Positions 41,550 through 51,334 of a stretch of DNA of 64,000 nucleotides are shown here, piece after piece; positions within the stretch are counted from its first letter, which is position 1, and every line of letters begins with the position of its first letter. The notes below the pieces were generated by a model, which did not search any database, was not told where the DNA came from, and saw only the letters and a list, made by a program, of their open reading frames with translations. The position numbers were made by a program, and so were the translations under genes. Source of the DNA: Paractinoplanes ferrugineus (GTDB taxonomy: Bacteria > Actinomycetota > Actinomycetes > Mycobacteriales > Micromonosporaceae); contig NZ_BOMM01000028.1 of NCBI RefSeq assembly GCF_016862195.1, positions 1 through 64,000 of the forward strand, in the 5' to 3' direction.

Positions 41550-42530
41550 TCAGGGCAGGTCGAAGGTCGCCACGACGGGCGCGTGGTCGGATTCGGGGAA
41601 CTTCCGGTCGGTGGCGAAGGATTGCGACTCGTCGTGCAGGAGCTCGTTGTGGATCTCCGAACCCCGGTAGAAGGCGAGCAGGTTGCGGGTCACCAGCAGG
41701 TGGTCGAGCATGTTGCCGACGCCCTGGTGGAAGAGGGTGTAGCGACTCGACTGCGGGACCGTGTGCTCGATCGGCACCAGCACCCGGGCGGCCAGGGCGC
41801 CGTTGCCGGTGTCCTCCACCTGGCCGCGGATCGCCAGCACCGGGATCTCCTCGGGGGTGGCGTTGAAGTCGCCGCCGACGATGATGCGGGCGGCCGGGTC
41901 GTCGTCGAGGATCCGGTCGACGAGGCGGCGCACCTCGAGGGCCTGGGCCATGCGTTTCATCGACGAGAGGAAGGCGCCCTCGGCCCACGCGTCGGCGCTG
42001 CGCCAGGTGTACGAGTCGACCATGCCGCCCGGGATGTCGGTGGGCAGTTTCGACTTGAGGTGCACGTTGATCACGTGCAGCGGGCGGCCGCCGGCGTTGA
42101 GCTGGACGTGCAGGATGGGCCGTTCGACGCCGACCTCGATCGGGAACTGGTCGGGCGGGTTGGCGGTGAGCCGGCGATAGGTGGGTGCGGCGACCAGCTC
42201 GTTGCGCAGCTGTTCGCGGGCGAGCACCGGCAGGTGGGTGGCGACGACCAGGTTGCGCTCGTGGTAGACGCCGTCGTCCTTGGGTTTGGTGCTGACGAGT
42301 TCGGCCCCCTCCAACCCGGTGCCTTCCAGCAGGGCGCGCAGGGCGATGAGGGAGCGGGGCCGGCCGGGTCGTTCCTGGCCGTGGACTTCCTGGAAGAGGG
42401 CGATGTCGGCGCGCAGGCGCTGGATCTGGGGCCGCATGAGGGCGATCCGGTCGGCGAGCGACGGCTCGACCCCGTCGGGTGTCTCGTCGAAGTTCTCGAG
42501 GTTGAACGTCGAGACGCGCAGTTCCGTCAT
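41550..42530 (-). CDS. Endonuclease/exonuclease/phosphatase (EEP) family protein
   Basis: A 326-residue metal-dependent phosphodiesterase fold. STFNLENFD (about residues 7-15), the Glu in LFQEVHG, INVHLKSK, VGGDFNATPEE and the C-terminal SDHAPVVATF supply the family's Asn, Glu, Asp and His residues. No signal peptide, so probably cytoplasmic; the substrate (nucleic acid or phospholipid) is unknown. The gene is probably leaderless: TAGTTT (42537-42542) ends 6 nt before the ATG. Confidence 0.9.
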   Translation of the reverse strand: MTELRVSTFNLENFDETPDGVEPSLADRIALMRPQIQRLRADIALFQEVHGQERPGRPRSLIALRALLEGTGLEGAELVSTKPKDDGVYHERNLVVATHLPVLAREQLRNELVAAPTYRRLTANPPDQFPIEVGVERPILHVQLNAGGRPLHVINVHLKSKLPTDIPGGMVDSYTWRSADAWAEGAFLSSMKRMAQALEVRRLVDRILDDDPAARIIVGGDFNATPEEIPVLAIRGQVEDTGNGALAARVLVPIEHTVPQSSRYTLFHQGVGNMLDHLLVTRNLLAFYRGSEIHNELLHDESQSFATDRKFPESDHAPVVATFDLP

Positions 42531-42619
42531 GTCGTCAAACTAGGCCTCTGACCAGGGAAAGAGTGTCCTAGATCGTCCAGTATGGAGCGGGATCGATGGC
42601 TCGACCCCGCTCCCTGGCC

Positions 42620-45130
42620 TCAGTTGCCCGACGAATAGAGCTGCTGGATCTCGGAATCGGTCAGGACCCGGTCGTAGAGGTGCACCTGGTCGGTCACCCC
42701 GTCGAGGTAGTCGACCGGGTTACCGCCGTACTTGCCGCGCCCGATCACGGTGTTGCCGGTCGGGGCGGCCTGCGGCAGGCAGGCGCTGACGGCGCCGGCC
42801 GGCCGGCCGTCGACGTAGAGCCGCAGCTCGCCCTTGACCGTGTCCCGGACGCCGACGAGGTGGTACCACTGCCCGACCGCGGGCTTGAACCCGGCGAGTG
42901 CCCGGACCCCGGCGAAACTCATCGCGAACTTCTGGTCGGCGCCGGAGTACTGGAGGAAGAAGTCGCTGTTCGACGGTCCGTCCTGGCTGACGATCGTCTG
43001 GAACGCCCCGTCCACCTTGTCGAGCTTGACCCAGGCGGCCGCCGAGTAGTCGGAGGCCGTGTTCAGCACCGGCTTGCCGGCGTCCAGGTATTGCGAACCG
43101 TCGAGCGCGACACCCTGGCCGGTGTGCCCGTCGGTGAACCCCGGCCCACCGACCGGGGTGAGCGACCCGTAGGACCCGTCGAGCGGCCAGAAGGCCACCC
43201 CGTCGAGACCCGGGGTGCCGGCCGGTGGTTGCGGCACGTTGGCCCCGGAGCCGTCGGCCGAGGCGATGATCTTCCGGTTGATCGCCCGGACCTGGCGCAG
43301 ATCCATCTTGGCGACCTGCCGGTCGTAGGTCCAGAAGCCGTTCAGCTCGCCCTCGACGTCGGTGATCTGGGTGTAGATCGCCGCGCTGATCCCGCAGTAC
43401 TTGGCCGAGGTGAGCACGGCTTCCTGGTTGGCCACGTACTTGGCCGTCAGCACCGAGGACGACGGCTCCATCTCGTATGCCTGACCGTCGCCGAACCACA
43501 TGTGGTTGGCCGTCCGGAGCCCGAACCCGCCGTGCTCGCCGTCGATCGCGACCCGCGTGCCGGACGGCGACGGCGTGGCCGGACCGAGGTACTGGTGGAA
43601 GTCGAGCACGTCACCGGCACCGGAGTCGCCGTGCGAGTTGCAGCAGTTGACGCCGCTGTGCGCGTTGACGAGCCGGGACGGGTCCTGCGCCTTGACCTCG
43701 CCGGCGATCCGCCCGGTGTCCTCCCGGCTCCATTCGCCCCAGCCCTCGTTGAACGGCACCCAGGCGATGATCGAGGTCCACGACCGGTGCTCGTCGACCA
43801 TCTCGTGCAGCTCGGACTCGAACTGCGGCCGCCACTGCGCGGGAATCGGCCCGGTGTTGGCGGCCGGCATGTCCTGCCACACGAGCAGGCCCAGTTTGTC
43901 CGCCCAGTAGTACCAGCGGTCCGGCTCGACCTTGATGTGTTTGCGGACGGCGTTGAACCCCATCGCCTTGTCCTGCTCGAGGTCGAACCGCAGGGCCGCG
44001 TCGGTCGGTGCCGTGTTCAGCCCGTCCGGCCAGAACCCCTGGTCGAGGTTGGCCTGGTTGAACAGGATCTTTCCGTTCAGGGTGATCCGCAGCTTGCCGT
44101 CGGCACCGGCCGCGGTCCCGACCGAGCGCATGCCGAAGTAGGAGCCGACCGAGTCCACCGTGCGGCCGCGGTCCACCAGCGAGACCGACAGGTCGTACAG
44201 GTTCGGGTGGTCCGGCGACCACAGCTTGGCGCGGGGCATCGGCAAGGTCAGCAGGGTGTCGGCGGCGCCGGTGACGGACCCGCCGCCGCGGGCCACGGCG
44301 CGCACGCTGAGTCCCGTACCCCCGGTCGTGTTGACCTTGATCGTCAGGACGCCCGCCGCGACCTTCGGGGTCAGCGTGAGCGAGGTGATCGACGCGGCCG
44401 GCACCGGCTCCATCCAGACCGTCCGCCAGATGCCGGAGCTGCCCTGGTAGAAGATGCCCCGGTCGCTGACCCGCCGCTGCTTGCCGATCGGCTGCCCGGT
44501 GGCGTCGGTGAGGTCCTCGGCCCAGACGATCAGCTCCTGCGGCCCGGAGGCGGTGAGAGCGTCGGTCACGTCGGCGTCGAAGCCGTCGTACCCGCCGCGG
44601 TGGGTGGCCACCGGGACGCCGTTCACGTAGACCTTGGCGTCGTAGTCGACCGCCCCGAAGTTCAGCCGCAGCCGGTTACCGGTACCGACCTTCCAGCCCG
44701 CCGGCACGGTGAAGGTCCGGCGGTACCACATGCGATCTTCGTGCCGCTGGATGCCGGAAAGTGCGGATTCGATGGGGTACGGGACGAGCACGCGCTCGCC
44801 GAGGGTCTTCCCGGCCGGCACCGCCTCACCCAGGCCGGCCTTGGCGAACTCCCACACGCCGTTGAGGTTCTGCCATTTGTCCCGGGTGAGTTGTGGCCGC
44901 GGATATTCCGGCAGGGCGTTGTCCGGGCCGACCTTGTCGGTCCAGGGGGTGGCCAGCGGCGGGATCCCGGCCTGCCACCCGCCGGCCGCCTTGACCTGCG
45001 AGGTCAGCGGGGCGGCGAGGTGGACGGGGTGGGGGTCCGGAGCACTGGAGGCGGGCGCCGCGGAGAAGGACAGGAGGGCGGAGGCGGACACGGCAGCGAG
45101 CAGCCACCGGCCCCGGACATGTGTTTTCAC
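42620..45130 (-). CDS. Secreted GH2 glycosidase (beta-galactosidase/glucuronidase-like) with C-terminal LamG domain
   Basis: An 836-residue protein. A signal peptide ends near residue 30 (LSFSAAPASSA). GH2 sugar-binding jelly-roll (about 65-225), immunoglobulin-like (about 240-330) and TIM-barrel (about 335-610) domains follow, with the acid/base in FNEGWGEWS and a candidate nucleophile Glu in IDGEHGGFG. A C-terminal LamG/concanavalin A-like domain (about 630-835) likely binds glycans. GTG at 45130 has a plausible AAGGGA site 9 nt upstream; further in-frame upstream codons would break the signal peptide. The substrate is a plant or microbial beta-glycoside. No CebR box was seen upstream. Confidence 0.9.
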   Translation of the reverse strand: MKTHVRGRWLLAAVSASALLSFSAAPASSAPDPHPVHLAAPLTSQVKAAGGWQAGIPPLATPWTDKVGPDNALPEYPRPQLTRDKWQNLNGVWEFAKAGLGEAVPAGKTLGERVLVPYPIESALSGIQRHEDRMWYRRTFTVPAGWKVGTGNRLRLNFGAVDYDAKVYVNGVPVATHRGGYDGFDADVTDALTASGPQELIVWAEDLTDATGQPIGKQRRVSDRGIFYQGSSGIWRTVWMEPVPAASITSLTLTPKVAAGVLTIKVNTTGGTGLSVRAVARGGGSVTGAADTLLTLPMPRAKLWSPDHPNLYDLSVSLVDRGRTVDSVGSYFGMRSVGTAAGADGKLRITLNGKILFNQANLDQGFWPDGLNTAPTDAALRFDLEQDKAMGFNAVRKHIKVEPDRWYYWADKLGLLVWQDMPAANTGPIPAQWRPQFESELHEMVDEHRSWTSIIAWVPFNEGWGEWSREDTGRIAGEVKAQDPSRLVNAHSGVNCCNSHGDSGAGDVLDFHQYLGPATPSPSGTRVAIDGEHGGFGLRTANHMWFGDGQAYEMEPSSSVLTAKYVANQEAVLTSAKYCGISAAIYTQITDVEGELNGFWTYDRQVAKMDLRQVRAINRKIIASADGSGANVPQPPAGTPGLDGVAFWPLDGSYGSLTPVGGPGFTDGHTGQGVALDGSQYLDAGKPVLNTASDYSAAAWVKLDKVDGAFQTIVSQDGPSNSDFFLQYSGADQKFAMSFAGVRALAGFKPAVGQWYHLVGVRDTVKGELRLYVDGRPAGAVSACLPQAAPTGNTVIGRGKYGGNPVDYLDGVTDQVHLYDRVLTDSEIQQLYSSGN

Positions 45131-45336
45131 GCGCGAAAGTCCCTTCGGAGCGGAAGAGTGCGCTCGTTTTTCGCCATCAGCCAACACAGTCCAACAACGG
45201 CGCTCAGGTTTCGTCAAGGTTTCACCGCGATCTATGTACGAGCGGGCAACCGGCGGGCCGGACGCAACCGAACTGCGACCGGACTCGGGACCGCCCCGGC
45301 CTCAACCGCACGCCCCCGGTGCCGACTCATAGGGCC
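45131..45336. promoter_or_regulatory. Divergent control region of the GH2 and GAF-GGDEF genes
   Basis: These 206 bp contain AT-richer stretches (about 45160-45240) and, on the minus strand, a good -35 TTGACG about 90 nt upstream of the GTG; the best -10 18 bp later is TGGACT and is weak. No clear operator was found. Confidence 0.35.
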
Positions 45337-46866
45337 ATGAGCGTGAGCAGCGGTGTGCGGCCGGTGGGCGTCGTGCCCGGCACCACCGACGATCCGCAGG
45401 ACGCCCTGCTCTCGGGTCTCGTCGGGTTCATGACCAAGGACACCCCGTCCGCCCAGCACGTCCTCGACCTCACCGAGCCGTTCCTGCAGGAGGCCGCCGG
45501 GCTGACCGCCGCCGTCGTCTACGAGCTCGACTCGGAGACCGGCCTGCTCAACCCGACCGCCCGGATCGGCGCGGCGGGCGGCCGGGACCTGCTGACCGCC
45601 GGCAAGGTGTTCCGGATGGCGGCCGGCGCTCCCCCGCTGGTCGACGGCGAGCGGATGGCGATCCGGCTGCGCATCGGCGGCCAGACCGTCGGCGTGCTGC
45701 TGCTCACCGGCACCGCGATGGCCGCCCTGCGCCCGGAGACCCTGGCCCCGCTGGCGCTGCACTTCGCCACCACGCTGCAGGGCATCGCCGCCGAGAAGCA
45801 GCGGCAGTTCCTGTCGCACTCCTCGACCACCATCCGCAAGCTGTTCGAGCAGGGCATGGTCGCCACCAGCGTGGAGGCGGCCGGCCGTACGCTCGTGTCC
45901 TGCTCCGCCGAGGCGTTCCGCACCGAGCACGCCGCGTTGTGCCTGGTCGACGGCGCGGGCCTGATCCGCTACGTGCACACCATCGGCCTGGCCGACGGCG
46001 ACACCCCGTTCCGCCACCTGATCGGCACCGCCGCCGCCGACTCGCCGGTGTGGCGGGCGATCCACGAGGGCAAACCGGCCCTGGTCGTCGACTCCGCCAC
46101 CGCGGCCGTGCTGACCGGCGGTTTCGTGCGCACGCTGGGCCTGAAGTCCTACATCGCGATCCCGATGATGTCGGCCCAGGGCTGTGTCGGCATGATCCTG
46201 TGCGGCGACACGGAGCGTAACCGCGAGTGGACCAGCCGCGACCGCAGCCTGGCCGAGCAGCTCTCCGTCGAGGGCGCGCTGATCGTCGACAGCGCCGGCA
46301 TGCGCCAGGCCGCCCAGGCGCACGTGGCCGAGCTGTCCCACCAGGCGTTCCACGACTCGCTCACCGGTCTGCCCAACCGCTCCTACCTGTTGCAACGGGC
46401 CGAGCAAGCGGTCGAGAGCGCCGCCTCGACGGCCGGCCGGGTGGCGCTCCTGCTGCTCGACCTCAACGGCTTCAAGGAGGTCAACGACACCGCCGGGCAC
46501 GCCGCCGGCGACGTGTTGCTCCAGCAGGTCGCCAAACGTCTGCTCGGCACCGTACGTGACGACGACGTGGTGTCCCGGCTCGGTGGCGACGAGTTCGCCA
46601 TCCTGCTGACCCACGACCCCGACGAGGAGGTCGCCAACCGGGTCGCCGACCGGATCGTCGACCGGCTGCGCGAGCCGTTCCGGATCGACGGCGCGGACCT
46701 GCGGATCGGCGGCAGCGTCGGCATCGCGCTGTACCCGGAGGACGCCGACGCCTACGACGCGCTGATGCGCGGGGCGGACGCCGCCATGTACGAGGCGAAG
46801 CACGAGACGAAGGCCCTCGGCGGCGGCAGCCGGCGCGCCCGGCGGGAGCTGCCGGAGGCGGCCTAA
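45337..46866 (+). CDS. GAF-GGDEF diguanylate cyclase
   Basis: A 509-residue soluble signalling protein with two GAF-like sensor regions (about residues 25-155 and 170-320), a short coiled segment and a GGDEF domain (about 335-495) with LLLLDLNGFKEVND, the active-site RLGGDEF and AAMYEAK. All catalytic residues are present, so it should make c-di-GMP. GAF domains would bind a small ligand or sense redox. ATG at 45337 has only a weak AGGG site. It is convergent with the small membrane gene; stop codons interlock on CTAA (46863-46866). Confidence 0.9.
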   Translation: MSVSSGVRPVGVVPGTTDDPQDALLSGLVGFMTKDTPSAQHVLDLTEPFLQEAAGLTAAVVYELDSETGLLNPTARIGAAGGRDLLTAGKVFRMAAGAPPLVDGERMAIRLRIGGQTVGVLLLTGTAMAALRPETLAPLALHFATTLQGIAAEKQRQFLSHSSTTIRKLFEQGMVATSVEAAGRTLVSCSAEAFRTEHAALCLVDGAGLIRYVHTIGLADGDTPFRHLIGTAAADSPVWRAIHEGKPALVVDSATAAVLTGGFVRTLGLKSYIAIPMMSAQGCVGMILCGDTERNREWTSRDRSLAEQLSVEGALIVDSAGMRQAAQAHVAELSHQAFHDSLTGLPNRSYLLQRAEQAVESAASTAGRVALLLLDLNGFKEVNDTAGHAAGDVLLQQVAKRLLGTVRDDDVVSRLGGDEFAILLTHDPDEEVANRVADRIVDRLREPFRIDGADLRIGGSVGIALYPEDADAYDALMRGADAAMYEAKHETKALGGGSRRARRELPEAA

Positions 46867-47492
46867 CCGAAGGTCATCGCGACCGGCAGCCCGATCAGGG
46901 TGCCGGCGACGAGCAGTCCCAGCCCGAACCGGCGGCTGTCCGGGAACCACAGGCTGCCCCCGGCGACCAGCAGGAACAGCGGCAGCCACGCCCAGTAGGT
47001 CGCCGTCGAGCCGGCCAGCGCCGGGATCAGGGCGGACGGGACGAGCGTGGTCAGGCACGGCCCCAGACATCCGAAGCCCAGACCGGCGAGCAGGCCGGCG
47101 ACCAGACCGCGATCGAGGTACGGGGCCGGGACCGCAGGCGACGCCACGGTCAGGATCGGCGCCTCGTCCTCGTGCCGGGCCACCGAGATCACGTAGCCGC
47201 GCGGGTCCTCGACGAGCAGCAGACCGGCCGACTCGACGACCGCGCAGCCCGATTCCCGCCACAGCTCGGCGATCGCCTCGTACGCGTCGTCGCCCGCGCC
47301 CGGCAGCCGGCCGCCCCGCAGGACCCGCACGCCGGTGGGGGTGTCCGGTTTACGGAGGAACTGGGCCGGAACCGGTTCGAGGTGCAGTCCCGGCAGGGCG
47401 TGCAGCGTCGCGTCCAGGCGCCGCTGGACGCCCTCGGTGACCTCGGCCCGAGTGGGCCCGGTTCGCTGCGCCATCTGCGCAGGATGTCGCAT
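46863..47492 (-). CDS. Membrane protein with a soluble N-terminal domain, unknown function
   Basis: A 209-residue protein: about 125 residues of soluble domain containing LEDPRGYVISVARHEDE-like beta strands, then three or so C-terminal spans (about 135-205). No family recognised. ATG at 47492 shares its A with the upstream FUSC TGA stop (TGATG), so translational coupling is likely. Confidence 0.7.
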   Translation of the reverse strand: MRHPAQMAQRTGPTRAEVTEGVQRRLDATLHALPGLHLEPVPAQFLRKPDTPTGVRVLRGGRLPGAGDDAYEAIAELWRESGCAVVESAGLLLVEDPRGYVISVARHEDEAPILTVASPAVPAPYLDRGLVAGLLAGLGFGCLGPCLTTLVPSALIPALAGSTATYWAWLPLFLLVAGGSLWFPDSRRFGLGLLVAGTLIGLPVAMTFG

Positions 47493-49570
47493 CAGGGGGA
47501 CGGCTGGGCTGCTTTCGGAAAAGTCCGGCCGATGTCCTCGCGCAGCCCGTCCAGCCACACCCGCAGATCCGCGATGACATAGAGATCCTGCCCCAGATCG
47601 GTCGGCCACCGCACCGGTGAACGGGCCGGTGGCACCGCCGATCGCCGATGCCGCAGCAGATCCTCGGCGACCTGGTCGAAGCGACCGGCCACGTCGGCCG
47701 CCGTCGCGGTCAGCGGACCCACGCACGGCAGCAGCCCACCGGCCGGGCAGGACCGCACGAGCGCTTCCGCCCCGCGCACCGCGTGCTGGCCGGCCAGCAG
47801 CGTCGCCTGCCAGTCCACCGTCGCCGCCGGGTGGCGTTCGCTCTGGTACAGCGCGAACGACGCCTCCGCCAGCCGCCCCGCCAGCCGCGCCCGCGACTGG
47901 GCGGCCCCGGGCGGCTGATCGTCGGCCATCACCGCCACCGTCTCCCGGATCACCCCGGCGGACGCGTCGACGAACGTACCCATCGCCCGGTGCAGCTCAC
48001 CGCCGCCACCGCGGGGCCACGCGAAGATCCCGGCCAGCACCCCGATCGCCGCGCCGACCAGCACGTCCAGCACCCGGGCCTCGGCCAGCCGCCAGTCCAC
48101 CGGGGTGACCTGCGCGAAGACGAACGTGATGACGAGCGTGAAGAGGGCCTGCGACCAGCCCAGCCCGACCAGCTGCCCGGCCGCGAACCCGACGGTCATC
48201 ACGATCGGCAGCAGCACCGCGTAGACGGTCGGATGCACCCCCACCACCAGCAACCCCGCCGCCACCAGCGAGCCGGCCACCGTGCCCACCAGCGCCGGGC
48301 GCAGCGCCGAGCGGGTCTCGGCGGCCGACGTCCGCAGCACCGTCATGATCGTCAGCAGCACCCAGAACCCGTGCGACAGATCGAGCACCCCGGCCAGCAG
48401 CCGGGCCGCCGCGAGGGCGGCGGCCAGGCGCAGGGCGCCCTGGAAGGCGACGGAGCGCGGGGTGAGGTTTTCCCGGAGCCGGTGCCGATAGAGGTACGGC
48501 GTGCTCCGGTACGCGTACCAGAACGTCCCGTCGTCGACGTCCGGCCGCTGTCCCCCGGCCACCCGGATCGCCCCGATCAGCGACTTCGTCCACTCGCCGA
48601 GCGCGAGCGCCAGCGAACCGAGCCGCAGCCGGTCCGGACTCAACCCGCCGGGGTCGGTGTTCATCCGGGCCACCCGGAACTCGGTGAGCGCCTTGTCGAC
48701 CTGGTCGGTGTCCGGCAACTCCCCCTGCCCGCGCAGCCAGGCCGCGGCCGCCGCCGTGCAGTCCGCCGTCCGCCGGACCAGATCGGTGGCCGCCGGCAGC
48801 GTGACCGCCCCGCCCCCGTCGGTGTTCAGCAGGTCGGCGGCCCGCCCGACGAGCAGCCGCACCGTCCCACCGGCGGAGCTCAGCGCCCGGTCCCGCCGCC
48901 CGGCCGACGCGGGCCGTTGCAGCGGTGGGAGCCGCGAGGGTCGCAGTGCCTCGGCCCGGTCCTGGGCCTCGGCCAGCGGGTCCCGCCCCCGGGGCCGGCC
49001 CGCCCACTCGTCGGCCACCGCGGCCAGGCAGCCGGCCAGGCTCGCGACGGCGTCCGCGAGCCGATCCTGGTACGGCACCGGCGCCGGGTCCGGCCACAGC
49101 AGGACCTCGGCCACCGCGAGCAGTCCGATCGCGATCGTCACCCCGGCCAGCCGGGCGGGCAGCGACCCCGGATCGTAGGGCGGGAAGCACGGCAGGATGT
49201 AGAGCAGCTGCATGCCGGCCGCCAGTCCCGACAGCCGGGGCCCGCCCACCCCGACGTAGCTGACCGCGAAGCCGAGCAGGAACATCCCCGCCGTGGCCGC
49301 GCCGGTGCCGACCGACAGCAGTGTCCCGAGCGACACCAGCGCCCAGGCCACCGGCAGCACCGCGATCAGGGTCCACGCCCGCCGCCGGGCCGTCCCCGGG
49401 ATCTGCGAGAGGGCCCCCATCGCCACCGCCCCGAAGAGCGCGTAGGGAGCCATCGCGGGCGCGTCGAGCACATAGCGGCAGAGGTAGAACCCGAGGCACG
49501 CCACCAGCGCGACCCGGCCGGCCCGCCGGACCGCCAGCAGTCCCGGATCCCGCCGCCGAAGCCACCCCAC
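47492..49570 (-). CDS. FUSC family membrane protein (aromatic acid exporter-like)
   Basis: A 692-residue protein with two blocks of six spans (about residues 20-165 and 370-500) separated by cytoplasmic helices, and a C-terminal helical region. The second block, FWVLLTIMTVLRTSAAETRSA followed by GTVAGSL, is the FUSC signature of YccS/AaeB-type putative effluxers of aromatic acids; transport has not been shown for this subtype. The start is uncertain: GTG at 49570 is the first usual codon after the upstream gene's stop, but a CTG at 49601 overlapping that stop is possible. It probably shares a transcript with the chemotaxis receptor. Confidence 0.8.
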   Translation of the reverse strand: MGWLRRRDPGLLAVRRAGRVALVACLGFYLCRYVLDAPAMAPYALFGAVAMGALSQIPGTARRRAWTLIAVLPVAWALVSLGTLLSVGTGAATAGMFLLGFAVSYVGVGGPRLSGLAAGMQLLYILPCFPPYDPGSLPARLAGVTIAIGLLAVAEVLLWPDPAPVPYQDRLADAVASLAGCLAAVADEWAGRPRGRDPLAEAQDRAEALRPSRLPPLQRPASAGRRDRALSSAGGTVRLLVGRAADLLNTDGGGAVTLPAATDLVRRTADCTAAAAAWLRGQGELPDTDQVDKALTEFRVARMNTDPGGLSPDRLRLGSLALALGEWTKSLIGAIRVAGGQRPDVDDGTFWYAYRSTPYLYRHRLRENLTPRSVAFQGALRLAAALAAARLLAGVLDLSHGFWVLLTIMTVLRTSAAETRSALRPALVGTVAGSLVAAGLLVVGVHPTVYAVLLPIVMTVGFAAGQLVGLGWSQALFTLVITFVFAQVTPVDWRLAEARVLDVLVGAAIGVLAGIFAWPRGGGGELHRAMGTFVDASAGVIRETVAVMADDQPPGAAQSRARLAGRLAEASFALYQSERHPAATVDWQATLLAGQHAVRGAEALVRSCPAGGLLPCVGPLTATAADVAGRFDQVAEDLLRHRRSAVPPARSPVRWPTDLGQDLYVIADLRVWLDGLREDIGRTFPKAAQPSP

Positions 49571-49596
49571 CGGCAGATCGTGCCACAGCGCGGACC

Positions 49597-51204
49597 TCAG
49601 TAGCGGAAGGCCGACACCAGCCCGGACAGCTCGGTCGACATCCGGGCCAGCTCGGAGGTCGCCAGGCGGGTCTCGCCGACGCCCTCGCTGGTGGTGCGGG
49701 CCGCGTCGGCCACGCCGGTGATCGTCTGCGAGATCTCCTCGGTGCCGCCGGCCGCCTCGGCGACGCTGCGGTTCATCTCGGCGGTGGTGGCGGTCTGCTC
49801 CTCGACGGCCGACGCGATGGTGGTCTGGAAGTCGCTGATCCGGCTGATCACCTCGCTGATCATCTCGATCGCCGAGACGGCGCCACCGGCGTCGGCCTGG
49901 ATCGCCTCGACCCGGCGGGAGATCTCCTCGGTCGCCTTGGCGGTCTCCTGGGCCAGGTCCTTGACCTCGGTCGCGACGACCGCGAAGCCCTTGCCGGCCT
50001 CGCCCGCGCGGGCGGCCTCGATGGTGGCGTTCAGCGCGAGCAGGTTGGTCTGCTCGGCGATCGAGGTGATCACCTTGATGACGTCGCCGATCTCCGCCGA
50101 CGAGGCGCTGAGCTGGTTCATCGTGGTCGAGGTGGCGGTGGCGGCGGTGACCGCCTCGGCCGCCACCCGGGCGGCCTCGGAGGCGTTCTGCGAGATCTCG
50201 CGGATCGCCGCGGCCATCTCCTCGCCGCCGGCCGAGACGGTGTTGACGCTGTGCGACACCTCGCCGGCCGCGTTCGAGACGGCCTGGGCCTGCCGCGACG
50301 TCTCCTCGGCGGAGCCGGCGATCTGCTCGGTGGTCGCGGAGATCTCCTCGGTGGCCGAGGCCAGCGCGACGGCGGAGCCGTTGATGGTCGACACGGTGGA
50401 ACGCAGCCGGGTGACCGCGGCGTCGAGCGCGCGGCCCATCCGGCCCGGCTCGTCGGCGGTGGTCAGGCCGGCGGTGTGGGTGAGGTCGCCCTCGGCGAGC
50501 GCCTTGCAGACGTCCTCGACGCGGGCGAGCGAGCGGACGATGCCACGGGTCACCGCGATGCCGATGAACATGGCCAGCAGCAGGCCACCGACCATCAGCG
50601 CGATCGAGAGCAGGCGGCTGTGCCGGTAGGTGCTCTGCGCGGCCGCGGCGTCGGTGGCGGCCTCCTTGTTCTCGGCGTCGAGCAGGGTGTCGACGCTCGT
50701 GGCGATCTTGTCCATGAGGGGGACGACCTGGTCGGCGCGGAGCTTGTTGAAGCCGACGGTGTCGTGGGCGAGGCCGAGCGGGATCAGCTTCTGCTGCACC
50801 AGCGACGTGTACTGGTCCCACTGCGACCGCAGGTCGTCGGCGGTCACGACGGTGGTGCTGGCCGCGGTGTAGGTGGCCAGGGCGGCGTCGAACTTCGTCC
50901 CCTCGCTGTGGAACGCGGTGGCGTACTTCTGGGCCGACGCGGTGTCGGTGGCCAGCGCGAGGTTGACGGTGTCGAGGCGGGCCGCCAGAACCGAGGCGCG
51001 CACCTCCCCGATGGCCCGTACGGCGACCAGGTTGTTGTTGTAGATCTTGTCGGCCGAGCTGCTGGCCTTGCCCAGCGACGTCAGGCCGCTGATCCCGATG
51101 GCGAGGGCGGCCACGCCGGCCGTTCCGACGGCGGTGAGGATCTTGATACCGGTGGGCAGGTCGCCGAAGCGGCGTCGCGACCGCGGCTGGTCGGAACTGG
51201 TCAT
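49597..51204 (-). CDS. Methyl-accepting chemotaxis protein
   Basis: A 535-residue receptor with a span at about residues 22-45, a four-helix-bundle outer domain (about 46-200, like MCP_4HB), a second span (about 202-225), a HAMP region and a long coiled-coil signalling domain. The hairpin tip [19 protein letters not shown] is the hallmark that contacts CheA and CheW. Motile-spore actinomycetes have many such receptors. The ligand is unknown. GAGAGGC lies about 10 nt before the ATG. Confidence 0.95.
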   Translation of the reverse strand: MTSSDQPRSRRRFGDLPTGIKILTAVGTAGVAALAIGISGLTSLGKASSSADKIYNNNLVAVRAIGEVRASVLAARLDTVNLALATDTASAQKYATAFHSEGTKFDAALATYTAASTTVVTADDLRSQWDQYTSLVQQKLIPLGLAHDTVGFNKLRADQVVPLMDKIATSVDTLLDAENKEAATDAAAAQSTYRHSRLLSIALMVGGLLLAMFIGIAVTRGIVRSLARVEDVCKALAEGDLTHTAGLTTADEPGRMGRALDAAVTRLRSTVSTINGSAVALASATEEISATTEQIAGSAEETSRQAQAVSNAAGEVSHSVNTVSAGGEEMAAAIREISQNASEAARVAAEAVTAATATSTTMNQLSASSAEIGDVIKVITSIAEQTNLLALNATIEAARAGEAGKGFAVVATEVKDLAQETAKATEEISRRVEAIQADAGGAVSAIEMISEVISRISDFQTTIASAVEEQTATTAEMNRSVAEAAGGTEEISQTITGVADAARTTSEGVGETRLATSELARMSTELSGLVSAFRY

Positions 51205-51334
51205 TCGTGGGACTGCCTCTCGGAAGCGGGATGTGGCAGCGCTCTCATCGACAGCCGAGATCTGCACCTGCGAATCCTCGATGTCCGACTTTTCCCGGCA
51301 ACCAACCGGCTACCGACTTCGGTACGGTCCCCGC

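Noticed and set aside
45131..45336. Possible c-di-GMP riboswitch before the GAF-GGDEF gene
   Set aside because: No conserved GEMM-type helices could be recognised and the region is shared with a divergent gene; ordinary promoters explain it.
47492..50821. A single 1109-residue protein made of a long N-terminus plus the FUSC domain
   Set aside because: The N-terminal 417 codons are antisense-like low-complexity sequence overlapping the chemotaxis receptor gene in another frame; the real FUSC gene begins near 49570.
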